Shown here: positions 17,560 through 25,794 of the stretch, piece by piece
Position numbering within the stretch: the first letter of the stretch is position 1
Layout of the letters: each line of letters begins with the position of its first letter
Origin: Mycobacterium sp. Root135
GTDB taxonomy: Bacteria; Actinomycetota; Actinomycetes; Mycobacteriales; Mycobacteriaceae
Length of the DNA: 64,000 nt
Assembly (NCBI RefSeq): GCF_001426545.1
Contig: NZ_LMEZ01000007.1
Location: 254,477-318,476 of the forward strand
Reading direction: 5' to 3'
Notes under the pieces: model-generated
Databases searched by the model: none
Seen by the model: only the letters and a program-made list of their open reading frames with translations
Told to the model about the DNA's origin: nothing
Translations under genes and position numbers: made by a program

Positions 17560-18504
17560 TCAGATCCGTACGGCGAGGGATTCCACCGTCTCCTTGTGAC
17601 GGGATTGCCGGACGGCGAGATAGTTTCGATACCGAGTGTCCGAGGGTGGACGCAAGCTGGCGCATTCTTCCGGACCTCTCGCCCCAAGCTTGTAGAACGA
17701 ATAGCCGCGTTCGCGAAAAGTGCGTTCGATTTCCTCACGCTTGGCCGCCTCTATCACTTCGAAGATGACCGCTGGCGCCCATTTGACGAGCGTCGACCCA
17801 AGCCCGGCTATTGCGCGATCCTCGAAGCCTTCGACGTCGATTTTGACGAGGTCGACCGGGGCGGTGTCGCCGAGACAGGAATCGATGGCACGCGCGAAGG
17901 ATCTCGTCACAGACCCGCCTAGATGCTGCCAGGCGGGGTCCCGCCGACCGATCTGTACACCTCGTGGATCAAGGCTCGCCGACATGGGAGTTGACGACGC
18001 TGGTATATGGAAGGGAACGTAACCGTCTGCCTCCGCCACGGGGTTCTCGAACACGGTGCAGCGTTCTTCCCACCCGTTCCGTGCGATATTCTCGCGAAGG
18101 ACGTTCGCAATTCGCGGTACCGGCTCAAAGGCGTATACGCGCGCCGACGGATTAACGGCACAGCTGAGCAGCGTATACAAGCCCGTATGGGCCCCCGCAT
18201 CGACGACGCCGCGAGCGGATTTGGCCAGTGCGGCAAACACACGCGTCGTTTCCGGCTCCCATCCGTCCATCCCTCGCCAGAACAAGTATCGCCCGAGGGT
18301 GTCTGTAGCCGTCGCCGCGTAATCGAAGCTCGCGCCGGGTGCAACGTGCACGCCGAACACCGCGTCGACCGGTATGCGTGACCAAGCCGCTTGCGATATG
18401 CGTCCGTTGGCGATCGACCGTTTAAGAAGGCGGCGAACGGTTTCCGACGCCGTGACTAACGAACCGGCCTGCAGCAGCACATCCTTCGTCCGACGGTCAG
18501 GCAT
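17560..18504 (-). CDS. FkbM family methyltransferase
   Basis: This 314-residue protein is a second FkbM methyltransferase, only distantly similar to the one at 8317. It has GVVDAGAHTGLYTLLSC (SAM loop), VYAFEPVPRIANVLRENI and VDLVKIDVEGFEDRAIAGL. An N-terminal region of about 95 residues precedes the core. The start at ATG 18504 has no alternative nearby. It is downstream of the acyltransferase and upstream of the secreted protein gene in a leftward series. O-methylation of a sugar in the repeat unit is the likely role by context. Confidence 0.85.
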   Translation of the reverse strand: MPDRRTKDVLLQAGSLVTASETVRRLLKRSIANGRISQAAWSRIPVDAVFGVHVAPGASFDYAATATDTLGRYLFWRGMDGWEPETTRVFAALAKSARGVVDAGAHTGLYTLLSCAVNPSARVYAFEPVPRIANVLRENIARNGWEERCTVFENPVAEADGYVPFHIPASSTPMSASLDPRGVQIGRRDPAWQHLGGSVTRSFARAIDSCLGDTAPVDLVKIDVEGFEDRAIAGLGSTLVKWAPAVIFEVIEAAKREEIERTFRERGYSFYKLGARGPEECASLRPPSDTRYRNYLAVRQSRHKETVESLAVRI

Positions 18505-18579
18505 CGACGTGCCTTCGAAAATCTCGATCGACCCGATTGGCCGACGTGTGGTCGCCCGGGAGTTTCACGCTGGTGAGGC

Positions 18580-19293
18580 TCATGAGAAATTCGTCCCGGG
18601 TTCATCCCTGAGCAAGCCGATTGGTCCGTCGACGACGAATTCAGTGATCATGTGATCTGTCGTTCGAAAATACTCACCGTCGAGCTCGCGGCGCCACCGT
18701 GCAGGCGATCCGGCGTAGAGGCCCGATTGCTGCGAATCCGCGGACGACGCGAGCATCGTCGAACTCGCTGCCAGTAGCGAGCGATCCGGCAGGTGTGCTC
18801 CCTTCAGCATCACCGCGCATGTCGCTACCAACGCATGATCGCCGATGACGATGCGTCCCACCGTCTGTCGAAAGTTCTCGAGGTCCGCTTCGTGAGTCTG
18901 AAGATAGGCCCGGCCGCCTCCGATTCGCGCATGCCGCTTCATGATGATCGTGCCGGAACAATCCAGGTAGTGACGGCTGGTCATAGCCGCCCCGTACCCC
19001 ATGTGCAGAGTTCCGGCCTCTGGATTTACACGTTGAAATTCTGGCGCGGCACTGATCCAGTTCCACGATCCGATTATTACGCCCTCATCGAGGCGAACCA
19101 AAGCCAAGTTCTTGAATACGTTTCCCGGCGAAATCAAAACGTCGGCACCGATCTCGAAGTGTTCGACACCGAGGACGATTGACGGCCATATTCGTGCGGT
19201 GGCCGAGACATCATGACCGAACCGGCGCAGCAATGCATTCTTTAGCCGCCCTGGCGGAAGCAGCCAGCAGACAACCTCAAGCGTCGCACGCAT
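18580..19293 (-). CDS. left-handed beta-helix O-acyltransferase (WcaF-like)
   Basis: This 237-residue protein belongs to the hexapeptide-repeat acyltransferases of the WcaF/colanic acid type. It starts RATLEVVCWLLPPGRLKNALLRRFG, with repeating I/V-G turns through FEIGADVLISPG, VIIGSWNWIS, ARIGGGRAYLQTH, IVIGDHALVATCAVMLKGAHL and ends in YAGSPARWRREL. The catalytic His is probably in the SRHYLDCSG or QTHEADL segment. It should O-acetylate a sugar of the polymer from acetyl-CoA. ATG 19293 is chosen because homology starts there, although the frame is open to 19380. It heads the leftward unit. Confidence 0.82.
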   Translation of the reverse strand: MRATLEVVCWLLPPGRLKNALLRRFGHDVSATARIWPSIVLGVEHFEIGADVLISPGNVFKNLALVRLDEGVIIGSWNWISAAPEFQRVNPEAGTLHMGYGAAMTSRHYLDCSGTIIMKRHARIGGGRAYLQTHEADLENFRQTVGRIVIGDHALVATCAVMLKGAHLPDRSLLAASSTMLASSADSQQSGLYAGSPARWRRELDGEYFRTTDHMITEFVVDGPIGLLRDEPGTNFS

Positions 19294-19730
19294 ATCGACC
19301 TTTCCAACACGCTTCCACCGCGGGAAATGAAAAGAACGCTGCAGACAAACATTAGACGCGTGGCTCAGAAGCCGCGCCATAATGCGCCGATCGAATCAAG
19401 ACCGTCTCGCCGCGATCGGCAAACGACGTCGGCGTCATGGCCCGGAGCAAGACGGCAGTCGCAAGAGATCGGACACGTTGAAGGCTCCCTCAGGCACGAA
19501 GGCTGCGGAAAGCACCGTCGGACAACGGAATCGAGCATGGGGAGACCCGTAGACATCCCGAACCGGCCGGCCTGTCGCATTCGCTGGTAACCCCGACGGG
19601 CTGCGAGACACCGGCTCGGAGTCGACGATCTCGCCGCGCGTCGGCATCGGCGACACGGTGCCAGTGTCGACGGTCGACCAGTCGACACTGAGGGTCCGAC
19701 CCGTCTACGCCCAACAAGTAGGCTGCAGGA
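19294..19730 (+). other. 437-bp region at the polysaccharide locus/sseA boundary
   Basis: This region contains the divergent promoters of the acyltransferase and sseA. The only structure I see is the strong hairpin at 19662-19690. A 73-codon minus-strand frame (19435-19656) has no recognisable motif and is not called. There is no transposase fragment and no repeated flank marking an insertion edge. Confidence 0.55.
19662..19690. repeat. 29-bp hairpin CAGTGTCGAC-N9-GTCGACACTG
   Basis: A perfect 10-bp inverted repeat encloses a centre that itself contains the palindrome GGTCGACC. It lies 40 bp before the sseA start. It could be an operator for sseA or an intrinsic terminator; there is no T tract. 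It marks the junction between the accessory genes and the conserved backbone. Confidence 0.5.
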
Positions 19731-20627
19731 GTGTCGCTGCCTGCAGACCCGCATCCCTCCCTCGCCGCCTACGCCCACCCCGAACGGCTGGTGACCGCCG
19801 ACTGGTTGGCCGGCAACATCGGCAGGCCAGGGCTCGCCATCGTCGAGTCAGACGAGGACGTCCTCCTCTACGACACCGGGCACATTCCCGGCGCGGTCAA
19901 GATCGACTGGCACACCGACCTCAACGACGACCGCGTCCGCGACTACATCGACGGCGCACAGTTCGCCGCGCTGATGGACCGCAAGGGCATCGGCCGCGAC
20001 GACACCGTCGTCATCTACGGCGACAAGAGCAACTGGTGGGCGGCCTACGCCCTGTGGGTGTTCACGCTGTTCGGTCATCCGGACGTGCGGTTGCTCGACG
20101 GTGGCCGCGACCTCTGGGTGTCCAACGGTCGTGACACCAACCTCGACGTGCCGTCCAAGACGACGAGCGGCTACCCCGTCGTCGAGCGCGACGACGCCCC
20201 GATCCGCGCCTTCAAGGACGACGTCCTGACCAACCTCGGACGCCAGCCCCTGATCGACGTCCGATCCCCCATGGAGTACACCGGCGAGCGGACCCACATG
20301 CCCGACTACCCCGAAGAGGGCGCGTTGCGCGGCGGCCACATTCCGACGGCGACGTCGATCCCGTGGGCCAAGGCCGCCAGGGACAACGGACAGTTCCGCA
20401 GCCGGGCCGAACTCGACGAGCTGTACGACTTCCTGCATCCCGAGGACGAGACGATCGTCTACTGCCGCATCGGTGAACGCTCGAGCCACACTTGGTTCGT
20501 GCTGACTCATCTGCTCGGCAAGGACGGCGTCCGCAACTACGACGGCTCGTGGACCGAGTGGGGCAATGCGGTGCGCGTTCCCGTCGCGGTCGGAACCGAT
20601 CCGGGTGAGGCGCCGGGCCAGGCATGA
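19731..20627 (+). CDS. sseA: thiosulfate sulfurtransferase SseA
   Basis: This 298-residue protein has two rhodanese domains. The first (residues 20-130) is inactive, ending WVFTLFGHPDVRLLDGG. The second carries LIDVRSPMEYTGE and the active-site loop YCRIGERSSHTW with Cys245. It transfers sulfane sulfur from thiosulfate or 3-mercaptopyruvate, matching M. tuberculosis SseA. GTG 19731 follows CAGGA. Its stop overlaps the SufE-like gene in an ATGA, so the two are translationally coupled, suggesting sulfur relay between the proteins. Confidence 0.95.
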   Translation: MSLPADPHPSLAAYAHPERLVTADWLAGNIGRPGLAIVESDEDVLLYDTGHIPGAVKIDWHTDLNDDRVRDYIDGAQFAALMDRKGIGRDDTVVIYGDKSNWWAAYALWVFTLFGHPDVRLLDGGRDLWVSNGRDTNLDVPSKTTSGYPVVERDDAPIRAFKDDVLTNLGRQPLIDVRSPMEYTGERTHMPDYPEEGALRGGHIPTATSIPWAKAARDNGQFRSRAELDELYDFLHPEDETIVYCRIGERSSHTWFVLTHLLGKDGVRNYDGSWTEWGNAVRVPVAVGTDPGEAPGQA

Positions 20628-21043
20628 GTGCCATGCCTGCCGCGCTGGCGGAGGTGGTGTCGGACTTCGCCGATATGCAGGGCCAAGACAAGCTTCAGCT
20701 CCTGCTGGAGTTCGCGAACGAACTGCCGCCAATCCCCGCCGAACTCGAAGAGTCCGCCATGGAACCGGTGCCGGAGTGCCAGTCACCGCTGTTCCTGCAC
20801 GTCGACGCCACTGACCGCGCTCGCGTCCGGCTGTACTTCAGTGCGCCGCCCGAGGCGCCGACGACGCGCGGCTTCGCGGCGATCCTGTCCGCTGGCCTCG
20901 ACGAGCTCTCGGCCGACGAAATCCTCGCCGTGCCGGACGACTTCTACGCCGACCTCGGGCTGGCCAAGCTGATCAGCCCGCTGCGTCTCAGGGGCATGTC
21001 GGCGATGTTGACCCGTATCAAACGCCGACTCGGCCAGTCATAA
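20624..21043 (+). CDS. SufE-like sulfur acceptor protein
   Basis: This 139-residue protein has the SufE/CsdE core: LPPIPAELEE, then VPECQSPLFLHVDA, which places the sulfur-accepting Cys in the expected loop, then TRGFAAILSAGLDELSADEILAVPDDFYADLGLAKLISPLRLRGM. SufE proteins take persulfide from a cysteine desulfurase. Here the neighbour is a rhodanese (4-bp ATGA overlap), so a rhodanese-to-SufE relay is a reasonable inference. The same pair occurs in M. tuberculosis (Rv3283-Rv3284). Confidence 0.92.
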   Translation: MSAMPAALAEVVSDFADMQGQDKLQLLLEFANELPPIPAELEESAMEPVPECQSPLFLHVDATDRARVRLYFSAPPEAPTTRGFAAILSAGLDELSADEILAVPDDFYADLGLAKLISPLRLRGMSAMLTRIKRRLGQS

Positions 21044-21083
21044 ATTTTTCATCCGCCCTTAGTTGAGCTGCGGCGATCTTTGC

Positions 21084-21115
21084 TGGTGCAGCACGACCAT
21101 GCGAGTCCTGCACCA
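21084..21115. terminator. inverted repeat TGGTGCAG-N16-CTGCACCA
   Basis: A perfect 8-bp inverted repeat begins 40 bp after the SufE-like stop, in a 188-bp gap. It is the only candidate terminator for the sseA unit. The loop is rather long and no T run follows, so the call is tentative. Confidence 0.3.
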
Positions 21116-21231
21116 CAACGAGGAGTCCGCAAGAGCGCGTCGATGCGCCATGACCGCACCGCTCGTCGACAGCCCGAATTCCCGTCTACAAGCCCCTTGA
21201 GCGTGAGGCCGGCGCGGCTAAGCTTTTACGG

Positions 21232-22011
21232 ATGGCCGAGATGCGTGAGCAGCGACGAAGCAGCGTGATAGCGGCCAATCTCGGACGCCACGACGGACAT
21301 ACGCGTGCCGATCTCGAGCGGACGGGACTGGTCCGCCTCCCCGGCGTCATACCGCCGGAGTGGCTCGCCGAGGCACGCGCCGACGTCGACGGTTTCCTCT
21401 CTCGGCACGGTTCGGGCGAACACAGCCTCGTCGACGCCGACCGGTGGGACTGCCCCACCATCGCGGAGTTGGCCGTCGACGAACGCGTCGAATCGTTCCT
21501 GCACTCCCTGACGCCACCTTCGGTGTCCGCCGCGCCTGGGTTCGCCGGGTACCGACAGCGCGTCTTGCGCATCCTCGACGGCTCGGCGGTGGACTCGCCG
21601 CCCTTCGACTGGCACTACGACGCGAACGCGGTGACGATGCTCGTTCCCGTCGTCGTTCCCGACGGCGCGGGCGATCTGGCGTTGTTCCCCGACCATCGCC
21701 CGCATCGACGCTCGGCAACGGTCGACGCGGCCGAGCGCTTGCTGGTGCACAACGGTGTCTACGGCCGGACGCTGCGGCGACGCTTCGACGCCAACCCGTC
21801 GGCGTTCACCGTTCACCTCACTCCCGGTGACGTCTACGTCTTCAGGGGCTACCGCTCGTTGCACGCCACGCTGCCCTGGCCAACGGACACGCTGAGGGTG
21901 ACCCTGCTGCTGCAGTACGGCCACCCCTACGGGGCGGAAGGTTCGGTGCTGCAGGCGGTGCGAAACCGCCGGAACGCGATGCGCAAGCGGCGAACCGGCT
22001 ATCAGCCGTGA
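21232..22011 (+). CDS. phytanoyl-CoA dioxygenase-like Fe(II)/2-oxoglutarate oxygenase
   Basis: The protein has 259 residues and no symbol is known to me. Family features are the N-terminal TGLVRLPGVIPPEWLAEARADVDGFL, typical of the PhyH family, a DWHYDAN segment that supplies the HxD iron ligands, SLHATLPW that can supply the distal His, and LRVTLLLQYG with an Arg for 2-oxoglutarate. The substrate is unknown. It sits alone between sseA-sufE and accA3. ATG 21232 has no clear ribosome site, but the next ATG (21241) would lose little. Confidence 0.65.
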   Translation: MAEMREQRRSSVIAANLGRHDGHTRADLERTGLVRLPGVIPPEWLAEARADVDGFLSRHGSGEHSLVDADRWDCPTIAELAVDERVESFLHSLTPPSVSAAPGFAGYRQRVLRILDGSAVDSPPFDWHYDANAVTMLVPVVVPDGAGDLALFPDHRPHRRSATVDAAERLLVHNGVYGRTLRRRFDANPSAFTVHLTPGDVYVFRGYRSLHATLPWPTDTLRVTLLLQYGHPYGAEGSVLQAVRNRRNAMRKRRTGYQP

Positions 22012-22099
22012 GACTCAGCCGGCCGAACGTACCTACTCACCAGTAGGGGACCGGCGCGCCGACGACCCTAGCGCGCCGCTTAAACTGCCTCCGATACAT

Positions 22100-22122
22100 T
22101 CTTAAAGAGGTTTCTTAGAGAA
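22100..22122 (+). promoter_or_regulatory. element shared by accA3 and accD5 upstream regions
   Basis: TCTTAAAGA, 8 bases, AGAGAA ends 19 bp before the accA3 GTG. It is the counterpart of 5602-5624 upstream of accD5 with identical spacing. It supports co-regulation of the alpha and beta carboxylase subunits, which are 16 kb apart here. Confidence 0.45.
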
Positions 22123-22141
22123 CATGCCATCAGGAGGCGCA

Positions 22142-23941
22142 GTGCCAAGTCACGCCAGCTCGAAGATCGCCAAGGTGCTCGTCGCCAACCGGGGCGAAAT
22201 CGCCGTGCGAGTGATCAGGGCCGCCAAGGACGCGGGGCTCACCAGCGTGGCCGTGTACGCCGAACCCGATGCCGACGCACCGCACGTCCGGCTCGCCGAC
22301 GAGGCCTTCGCCCTCGGCGGCCAGACCTCGGCCGAGTCGTACCTCGACTTCGCCAAGATCCTCGACGCTGCGCAGAAGTCCGGTGCCAACGCCATCCACC
22401 CCGGATACGGGTTCCTGTCGGAGAACGCCGACTTCGCCCAGGCCGTCCTCGACGCCGGGCTGATCTGGATCGGACCCAGCCCCCAGTCCATCCGCGACCT
22501 CGGCGACAAGGTCACCGCCCGCCACATCGCCGCCAAGGCGAACGCACCGCTGGTCCCCGGCACCTCCGAGCCGGTCAAGGACGCCGACGAAATCGTCGCG
22601 TTCGCCAAGGAATTCGGCGTGCCGATCGCGATCAAAGCCGCCTTCGGCGGCGGCGGCCGCGGCATGAAGGTCGCGCGCACCATCGAAGAGATCCCCGAGC
22701 TCTTCGACTCCGCCACCCGTGAAGCCGTGTCCGCCTTCGGCCGCGGCGAGTGCTTCGTCGAGCGCTACCTGGACAAGCCCCGCCACGTCGAGGCGCAGGT
22801 CATCGCCGACACCCATGGCAACGTCGTCGTGGCCGGCACCCGCGACTGCTCGCTGCAGCGCCGCTTCCAGAAGCTGGTGGAAGAAGCGCCGGCGCCCTTC
22901 TTGACCGACGCGCAGCGCAAGGAAATCCACGAGTCCGCCAAGCGCATCTGCAAGGAAGCCGGCTACTACGGCGCGGGCACCGTCGAATACCTGGTCGGCC
23001 AAGACGGACTGATCTCGTTCCTCGAGGTCAACACCCGGCTGCAGGTCGAACACCCGGTGACCGAGGAGACCTCGGGCATCGACCTGGTTCGCCAGCAGTT
23101 CCGGATCGCCAACGGCGAGGCCCTCGACATCACCGAGGATCCGACTCCCCGCGGTCACTCCTTCGAGTTCCGCATCAACGGCGAGGACGCCGGCCGTGGA
23201 TTCCTGCCCGCGCCGGGACCCGTCACCCTGTTCGACCCGCCGACCGGCCCCGGCGTCCGCTTGGACTCCGGTGTCGAGACCGGCTCGGTCATCGGCGGCC
23301 AGTTCGACTCGATGCTCGCCAAGCTGATCGTCACCGGCGCCACCCGCGAGGAGGCCCTGGACCGCTCGCGTCGGGCGCTGGCCGAGTTCACCGTCGAGGG
23401 CCTGGCGACGGTCATCCCGTTCCACCGCGCCGTCGTGTCCGATCCCGCCTTCATCGGCGACGAGAACGGGTTCACGGTCCACACGCGGTGGATCGAGACC
23501 GAGTGGGACAACACGGTCGAGCCGTTCACCTCCGGCGCACCGCTTGACGAAGAGGACACCCTGCCCCGGCAGAAGGTGGTCGTCGAGGTCGGCGGTCGCC
23601 GCGTCGAGGTGTCGCTGCCCGGTGATCTCGCCATCGGCGGCGGAGGCGGTGCCGCCGCGCCCGGTGTCATCCGCAAGAAGCCGAAGTCGCGCAAGCGTGG
23701 CGCCAGTGGCGGCGCCGCGGTGTCGGGTGACGCGGTCACCGCGCCGATGCAGGGCACCGTCGTCAAGGTTGCCGTCGAAGAGGGTCAGCAGGTTTCGGCC
23801 GGCGACCTCGTCGCGGTGCTCGAGGCCATGAAGATGGAGAACCCGGTGACCGCCCACAAGGACGGCACGATCACCGGCCTCTCCGTCGAGGCGGGTGCCG
23901 CCGTCACGCAGGGCACCGTGCTCGCCGAGATCAAGGACTGA
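22142..23941 (+). CDS. accA3: acyl-CoA carboxylase alpha subunit AccA3 (biotin carboxylase plus biotin carrier)
   Basis: This 599-residue protein is very close to M. tuberculosis AccA3. The biotin carboxylase part begins KVLVANRGEIAVRVIRAA, with the ATP-grasp loop AAFGGGGRGMKVA and catalytic EVNTRLQVEHPVTE. After an Arg/Lys-Gly linker (RKKPKSRKRG) comes the biotinyl domain with the acceptor Lys in EAMKMEN. It supplies carboxybiotin to AccD5 and other AccD subunits. GTG 22142 is preferred because AGGAGG ends 4 bp upstream; ATG 22124 is in frame but has a poorer site. Confidence 0.97.
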   Translation: MPSHASSKIAKVLVANRGEIAVRVIRAAKDAGLTSVAVYAEPDADAPHVRLADEAFALGGQTSAESYLDFAKILDAAQKSGANAIHPGYGFLSENADFAQAVLDAGLIWIGPSPQSIRDLGDKVTARHIAAKANAPLVPGTSEPVKDADEIVAFAKEFGVPIAIKAAFGGGGRGMKVARTIEEIPELFDSATREAVSAFGRGECFVERYLDKPRHVEAQVIADTHGNVVVAGTRDCSLQRRFQKLVEEAPAPFLTDAQRKEIHESAKRICKEAGYYGAGTVEYLVGQDGLISFLEVNTRLQVEHPVTEETSGIDLVRQQFRIANGEALDITEDPTPRGHSFEFRINGEDAGRGFLPAPGPVTLFDPPTGPGVRLDSGVETGSVIGGQFDSMLAKLIVTGATREEALDRSRRALAEFTVEGLATVIPFHRAVVSDPAFIGDENGFTVHTRWIETEWDNTVEPFTSGAPLDEEDTLPRQKVVVEVGGRRVEVSLPGDLAIGGGGGAAAPGVIRKKPKSRKRGASGGAAVSGDAVTAPMQGTVVKVAVEEGQQVSAGDLVAVLEAMKMENPVTAHKDGTITGLSVEAGAAVTQGTVLAEIKD

Positions 23942-23949
23942 GAACCCGC

Positions 23950-24006
23950 CGAGTGGCCACGTGCTGCACGCTCCTTCGCGATCTGCGTGCAGTAACTGGC
24001 CACTCG
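23950..24006. repeat. 57-bp REP-like palindrome after accA3
   Basis: Outer arms CGAGTGGCCA and TGGCCACTCG (23950-23959, 23997-24006) enclose a 4-base internal mismatch and inner arms CTGCACGC and GCGTGCAG (23964-23971, 23985-23992) around a 13-base loop. It begins 8 bp after the accA3 stop and would form a large hairpin. It resembles dispersed mycobacterial intergenic palindromes and may also end accA3 transcripts. Confidence 0.65.
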
Positions 24007-24022
24007 ACCGGTTGACACCATC

Positions 24023-24355
24023 ATGGAACCCGTCGAAATCAACAACGGCACGTGGTACCTGCGCGGGCTGCGCTACGACGACCGCGTCGACGACCGCCCA
24101 GCGCTGGCCGACCTCGGTGAGCACGACCTCGACTACGTGCACGACGCCGAGGACGGCTGGGCCGACGACAGCATGTACACCTGGGCGGTGTGCGAACCCT
24201 CGACCGGTGAACTCCTCGCCGAGATCACCCTGAATCCGAAGACCGGGTTCATGGAGAGCAGGGCGCGCCCAGGCCACGAGGACGCAGCGGCGATGTCCGA
24301 GGACACCGTTCGGCGCTACGCCTCGGAGGTGCTCAACATCCGGGTGCACACGTGA
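24023..24355 (+). CDS. small protein resembling the N-terminal half of a RimJ/RimL-type GNAT
   Basis: This 110-residue protein is not one I recognise with certainty. WYLRGLRYDDRVDDRPALADLG followed by YTWAVCEPSTGELLAEITL resembles the first strands of RimJ/RimL acetyltransferases. The acetyl-CoA loop (R/Q-x-x-G-x-G/A) is absent, so the protein is a truncated relative or has another role. It ends in a frame that overlaps the malate dehydrogenase start (GTGA), so the two are coupled. The ATG at 24023 follows a weak site. Confidence 0.55.
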   Translation: MEPVEINNGTWYLRGLRYDDRVDDRPALADLGEHDLDYVHDAEDGWADDSMYTWAVCEPSTGELLAEITLNPKTGFMESRARPGHEDAAAMSEDTVRRYASEVLNIRVHT

Positions 24356-25380
24356 GCGCACCCGGACATGCGCCGGCTATCCGCCCACCCAGCTCCGCCC
24401 GCCCGAAGGTCGTCACCGTCACCGGCGCCGCCGGCCAGATCGGCTACGCCGCCCTCTTTCGCATCGGTGCGGGCGCACTGCTCGGCCGTGACGTCCCGGT
24501 GACGCTCCGGCTGCTGGAACTGCCTTCGGCGATCCGAGCGGCCGAGGGCGTGGTGATGGAGCTGGTCGACAGCGCCTTCGACCTGCTGGTCGACGTTGAA
24601 ATCCACGACGATCCGGTCCGTGCCTTCGACGGCGTCGACGTCGCGTTGCTGGTCGGTGCCAAGCCCCGCAGCAAGGGCATGGAACGCGCCGACCTGCTGG
24701 CCGCCAACGCCGCGATCTTCGCCGACGCGGGACGGGCCGTCAACGCCGGCGCGTCGTCCGACGTGCGAGTCGTGGTGGTCGGCAACCCCGCCAACACCAA
24801 CGCCTTGGTCGCCTCCGCCCACGCACCCGACGTGCCTGCGGAACGCTTCACCGCACTGACGCGGCTGGACCACAACCGCGCCGTCGCCGCGCTTGCCGCC
24901 CACGCAGGCGTGCACGTCACCGACGTCTCTCGGGTGACGGTCTGGGGCAACCACTCCCCGAGCATGTATCCCGACATCTTCCACGCCGTCGTCGGCGGTC
25001 GGCCCGGCGCCGAGTTCGCCACCGACACCGATTGGCTGACAAGGGATTTCATCCCCACCGTCGCCACCCGCGGTACCGCGATCATCGAGGCCCGCGGGAC
25101 GTCGTCCGCCGCGTCGGCCGCCAACGCCGCCATCGACCACGTCCGCGACTGGGTCGACGGCACGGACGCCGACGACTGGACGTCGGTCGCCTTGCCCTCA
25201 CCGGGTGTGTACGGCATCCCAGAGGGCATCGTGGCGTCGCTGCCGGTGCGCGCGGTCGACGGCGCCTGGCACGTCGTCGAGGGCCTCGAGATCAACGAGT
25301 TCTCCCGGGTCCGCATCGACGCGTCGGTGTCCGAACTGCAATCCGAGCGCGCGGCCGTCGCCGCGCTCGGTCTGCTCTAG
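24352..25380 (+). CDS. mdh: malate dehydrogenase
   Basis: This 342-residue enzyme oxidises malate to oxaloacetate with NAD. It has TGAAGQIGYAALFRI (NAD loop), ALLVGAKPRSKGMERADLL (substrate loop with Arg residues), VVVGNPANTNALV, LTRLDHNRAVAAL and WGNHSPSMYPD with the catalytic His. It is of the same type as mycobacterial Mdh but carries a 16-residue N-terminal extension and noticeable divergence, so it could be a second copy rather than the main TCA enzyme. GTG 24352 overlaps the previous stop. Its TAG overlaps the convergent Lsr2-like stop. Confidence 0.88.
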   Translation: MSAPGHAPAIRPPSSARPKVVTVTGAAGQIGYAALFRIGAGALLGRDVPVTLRLLELPSAIRAAEGVVMELVDSAFDLLVDVEIHDDPVRAFDGVDVALLVGAKPRSKGMERADLLAANAAIFADAGRAVNAGASSDVRVVVVGNPANTNALVASAHAPDVPAERFTALTRLDHNRAVAALAAHAGVHVTDVSRVTVWGNHSPSMYPDIFHAVVGGRPGAEFATDTDWLTRDFIPTVATRGTAIIEARGTSSAASAANAAIDHVRDWVDGTDADDWTSVALPSPGVYGIPEGIVASLPVRAVDGAWHVVEGLEINEFSRVRIDASVSELQSERAAVAALGLL

Positions 25381-25724
25381 CCTCTGGAGTTCGCGGTCCG
25401 GAAGGCGTCGACCGCGTCGAACGGAAGCGGCCCCCTGCTGCCAACGCGGAACCCGTTGTCGTTGCACCAGTCCCGGATCTGCACGCGCTCTTGACCGCTG
25501 ACCTGTTTGCGCCACGGGTCGACGCGGGCGAGGTGGCGTCTCTGCGGCGCCCGCACCCGTCGTCCCGCTTGAGCCCACTCCGCCAACGTTCGACGAAGCT
25601 CCGCGGCGTTGACCGCCGACAGGTCAATCGAGTACAGCTGACCGTCGATGCCGAATTCGACCGATTCGACGGCTGGCGTGCCGTCGACCGCGTCCACCAC
25701 CCCGATGCACTTCTTCTTACCCAT
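25377..25724 (-). CDS. Lsr2 paralogue with altered DNA-binding motif
   Basis: This 115-residue protein has the Lsr2 layout: an N-terminal dimerisation domain (VEFGIDGQLYSIDLSAVNAAELRRTL), a basic linker and a C-terminal domain IRDWCNDNGFRVGSRGPLP. Lsr2 is the mycobacterial nucleoid protein that binds the minor groove of AT-rich DNA through an RGR motif. Here that site is R97-G98-P99, so AT-hook-like binding should be weakened. It may be a dominant partner of the main Lsr2 or bind different DNA. The stop overlaps that of mdh in the sequence CTAG. Confidence 0.85.
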   Translation of the reverse strand: MGKKKCIGVVDAVDGTPAVESVEFGIDGQLYSIDLSAVNAAELRRTLAEWAQAGRRVRAPQRRHLARVDPWRKQVSGQERVQIRDWCNDNGFRVGSRGPLPFDAVDAFRTANSRG

Positions 25725-25794
25725 GGCCGATGCCCCCCTTGCCCATGGCAGAAACTCCCCATTCCTGCGTACTCAGGTGTATACCACCATCCGG

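Noticed and set aside
19435..19656. 73-codon minus-strand frame before sseA
   Set aside because: No homology I can recognise and mixed third-base composition; possibly a decayed remnant but not supportable.
22130..24361. 743-codon open frame on the minus strand opposite accA3
   Set aside because: It mirrors the accA3 codons and lacks any recognisable motif; long antisense frames are common in GC-rich DNA.
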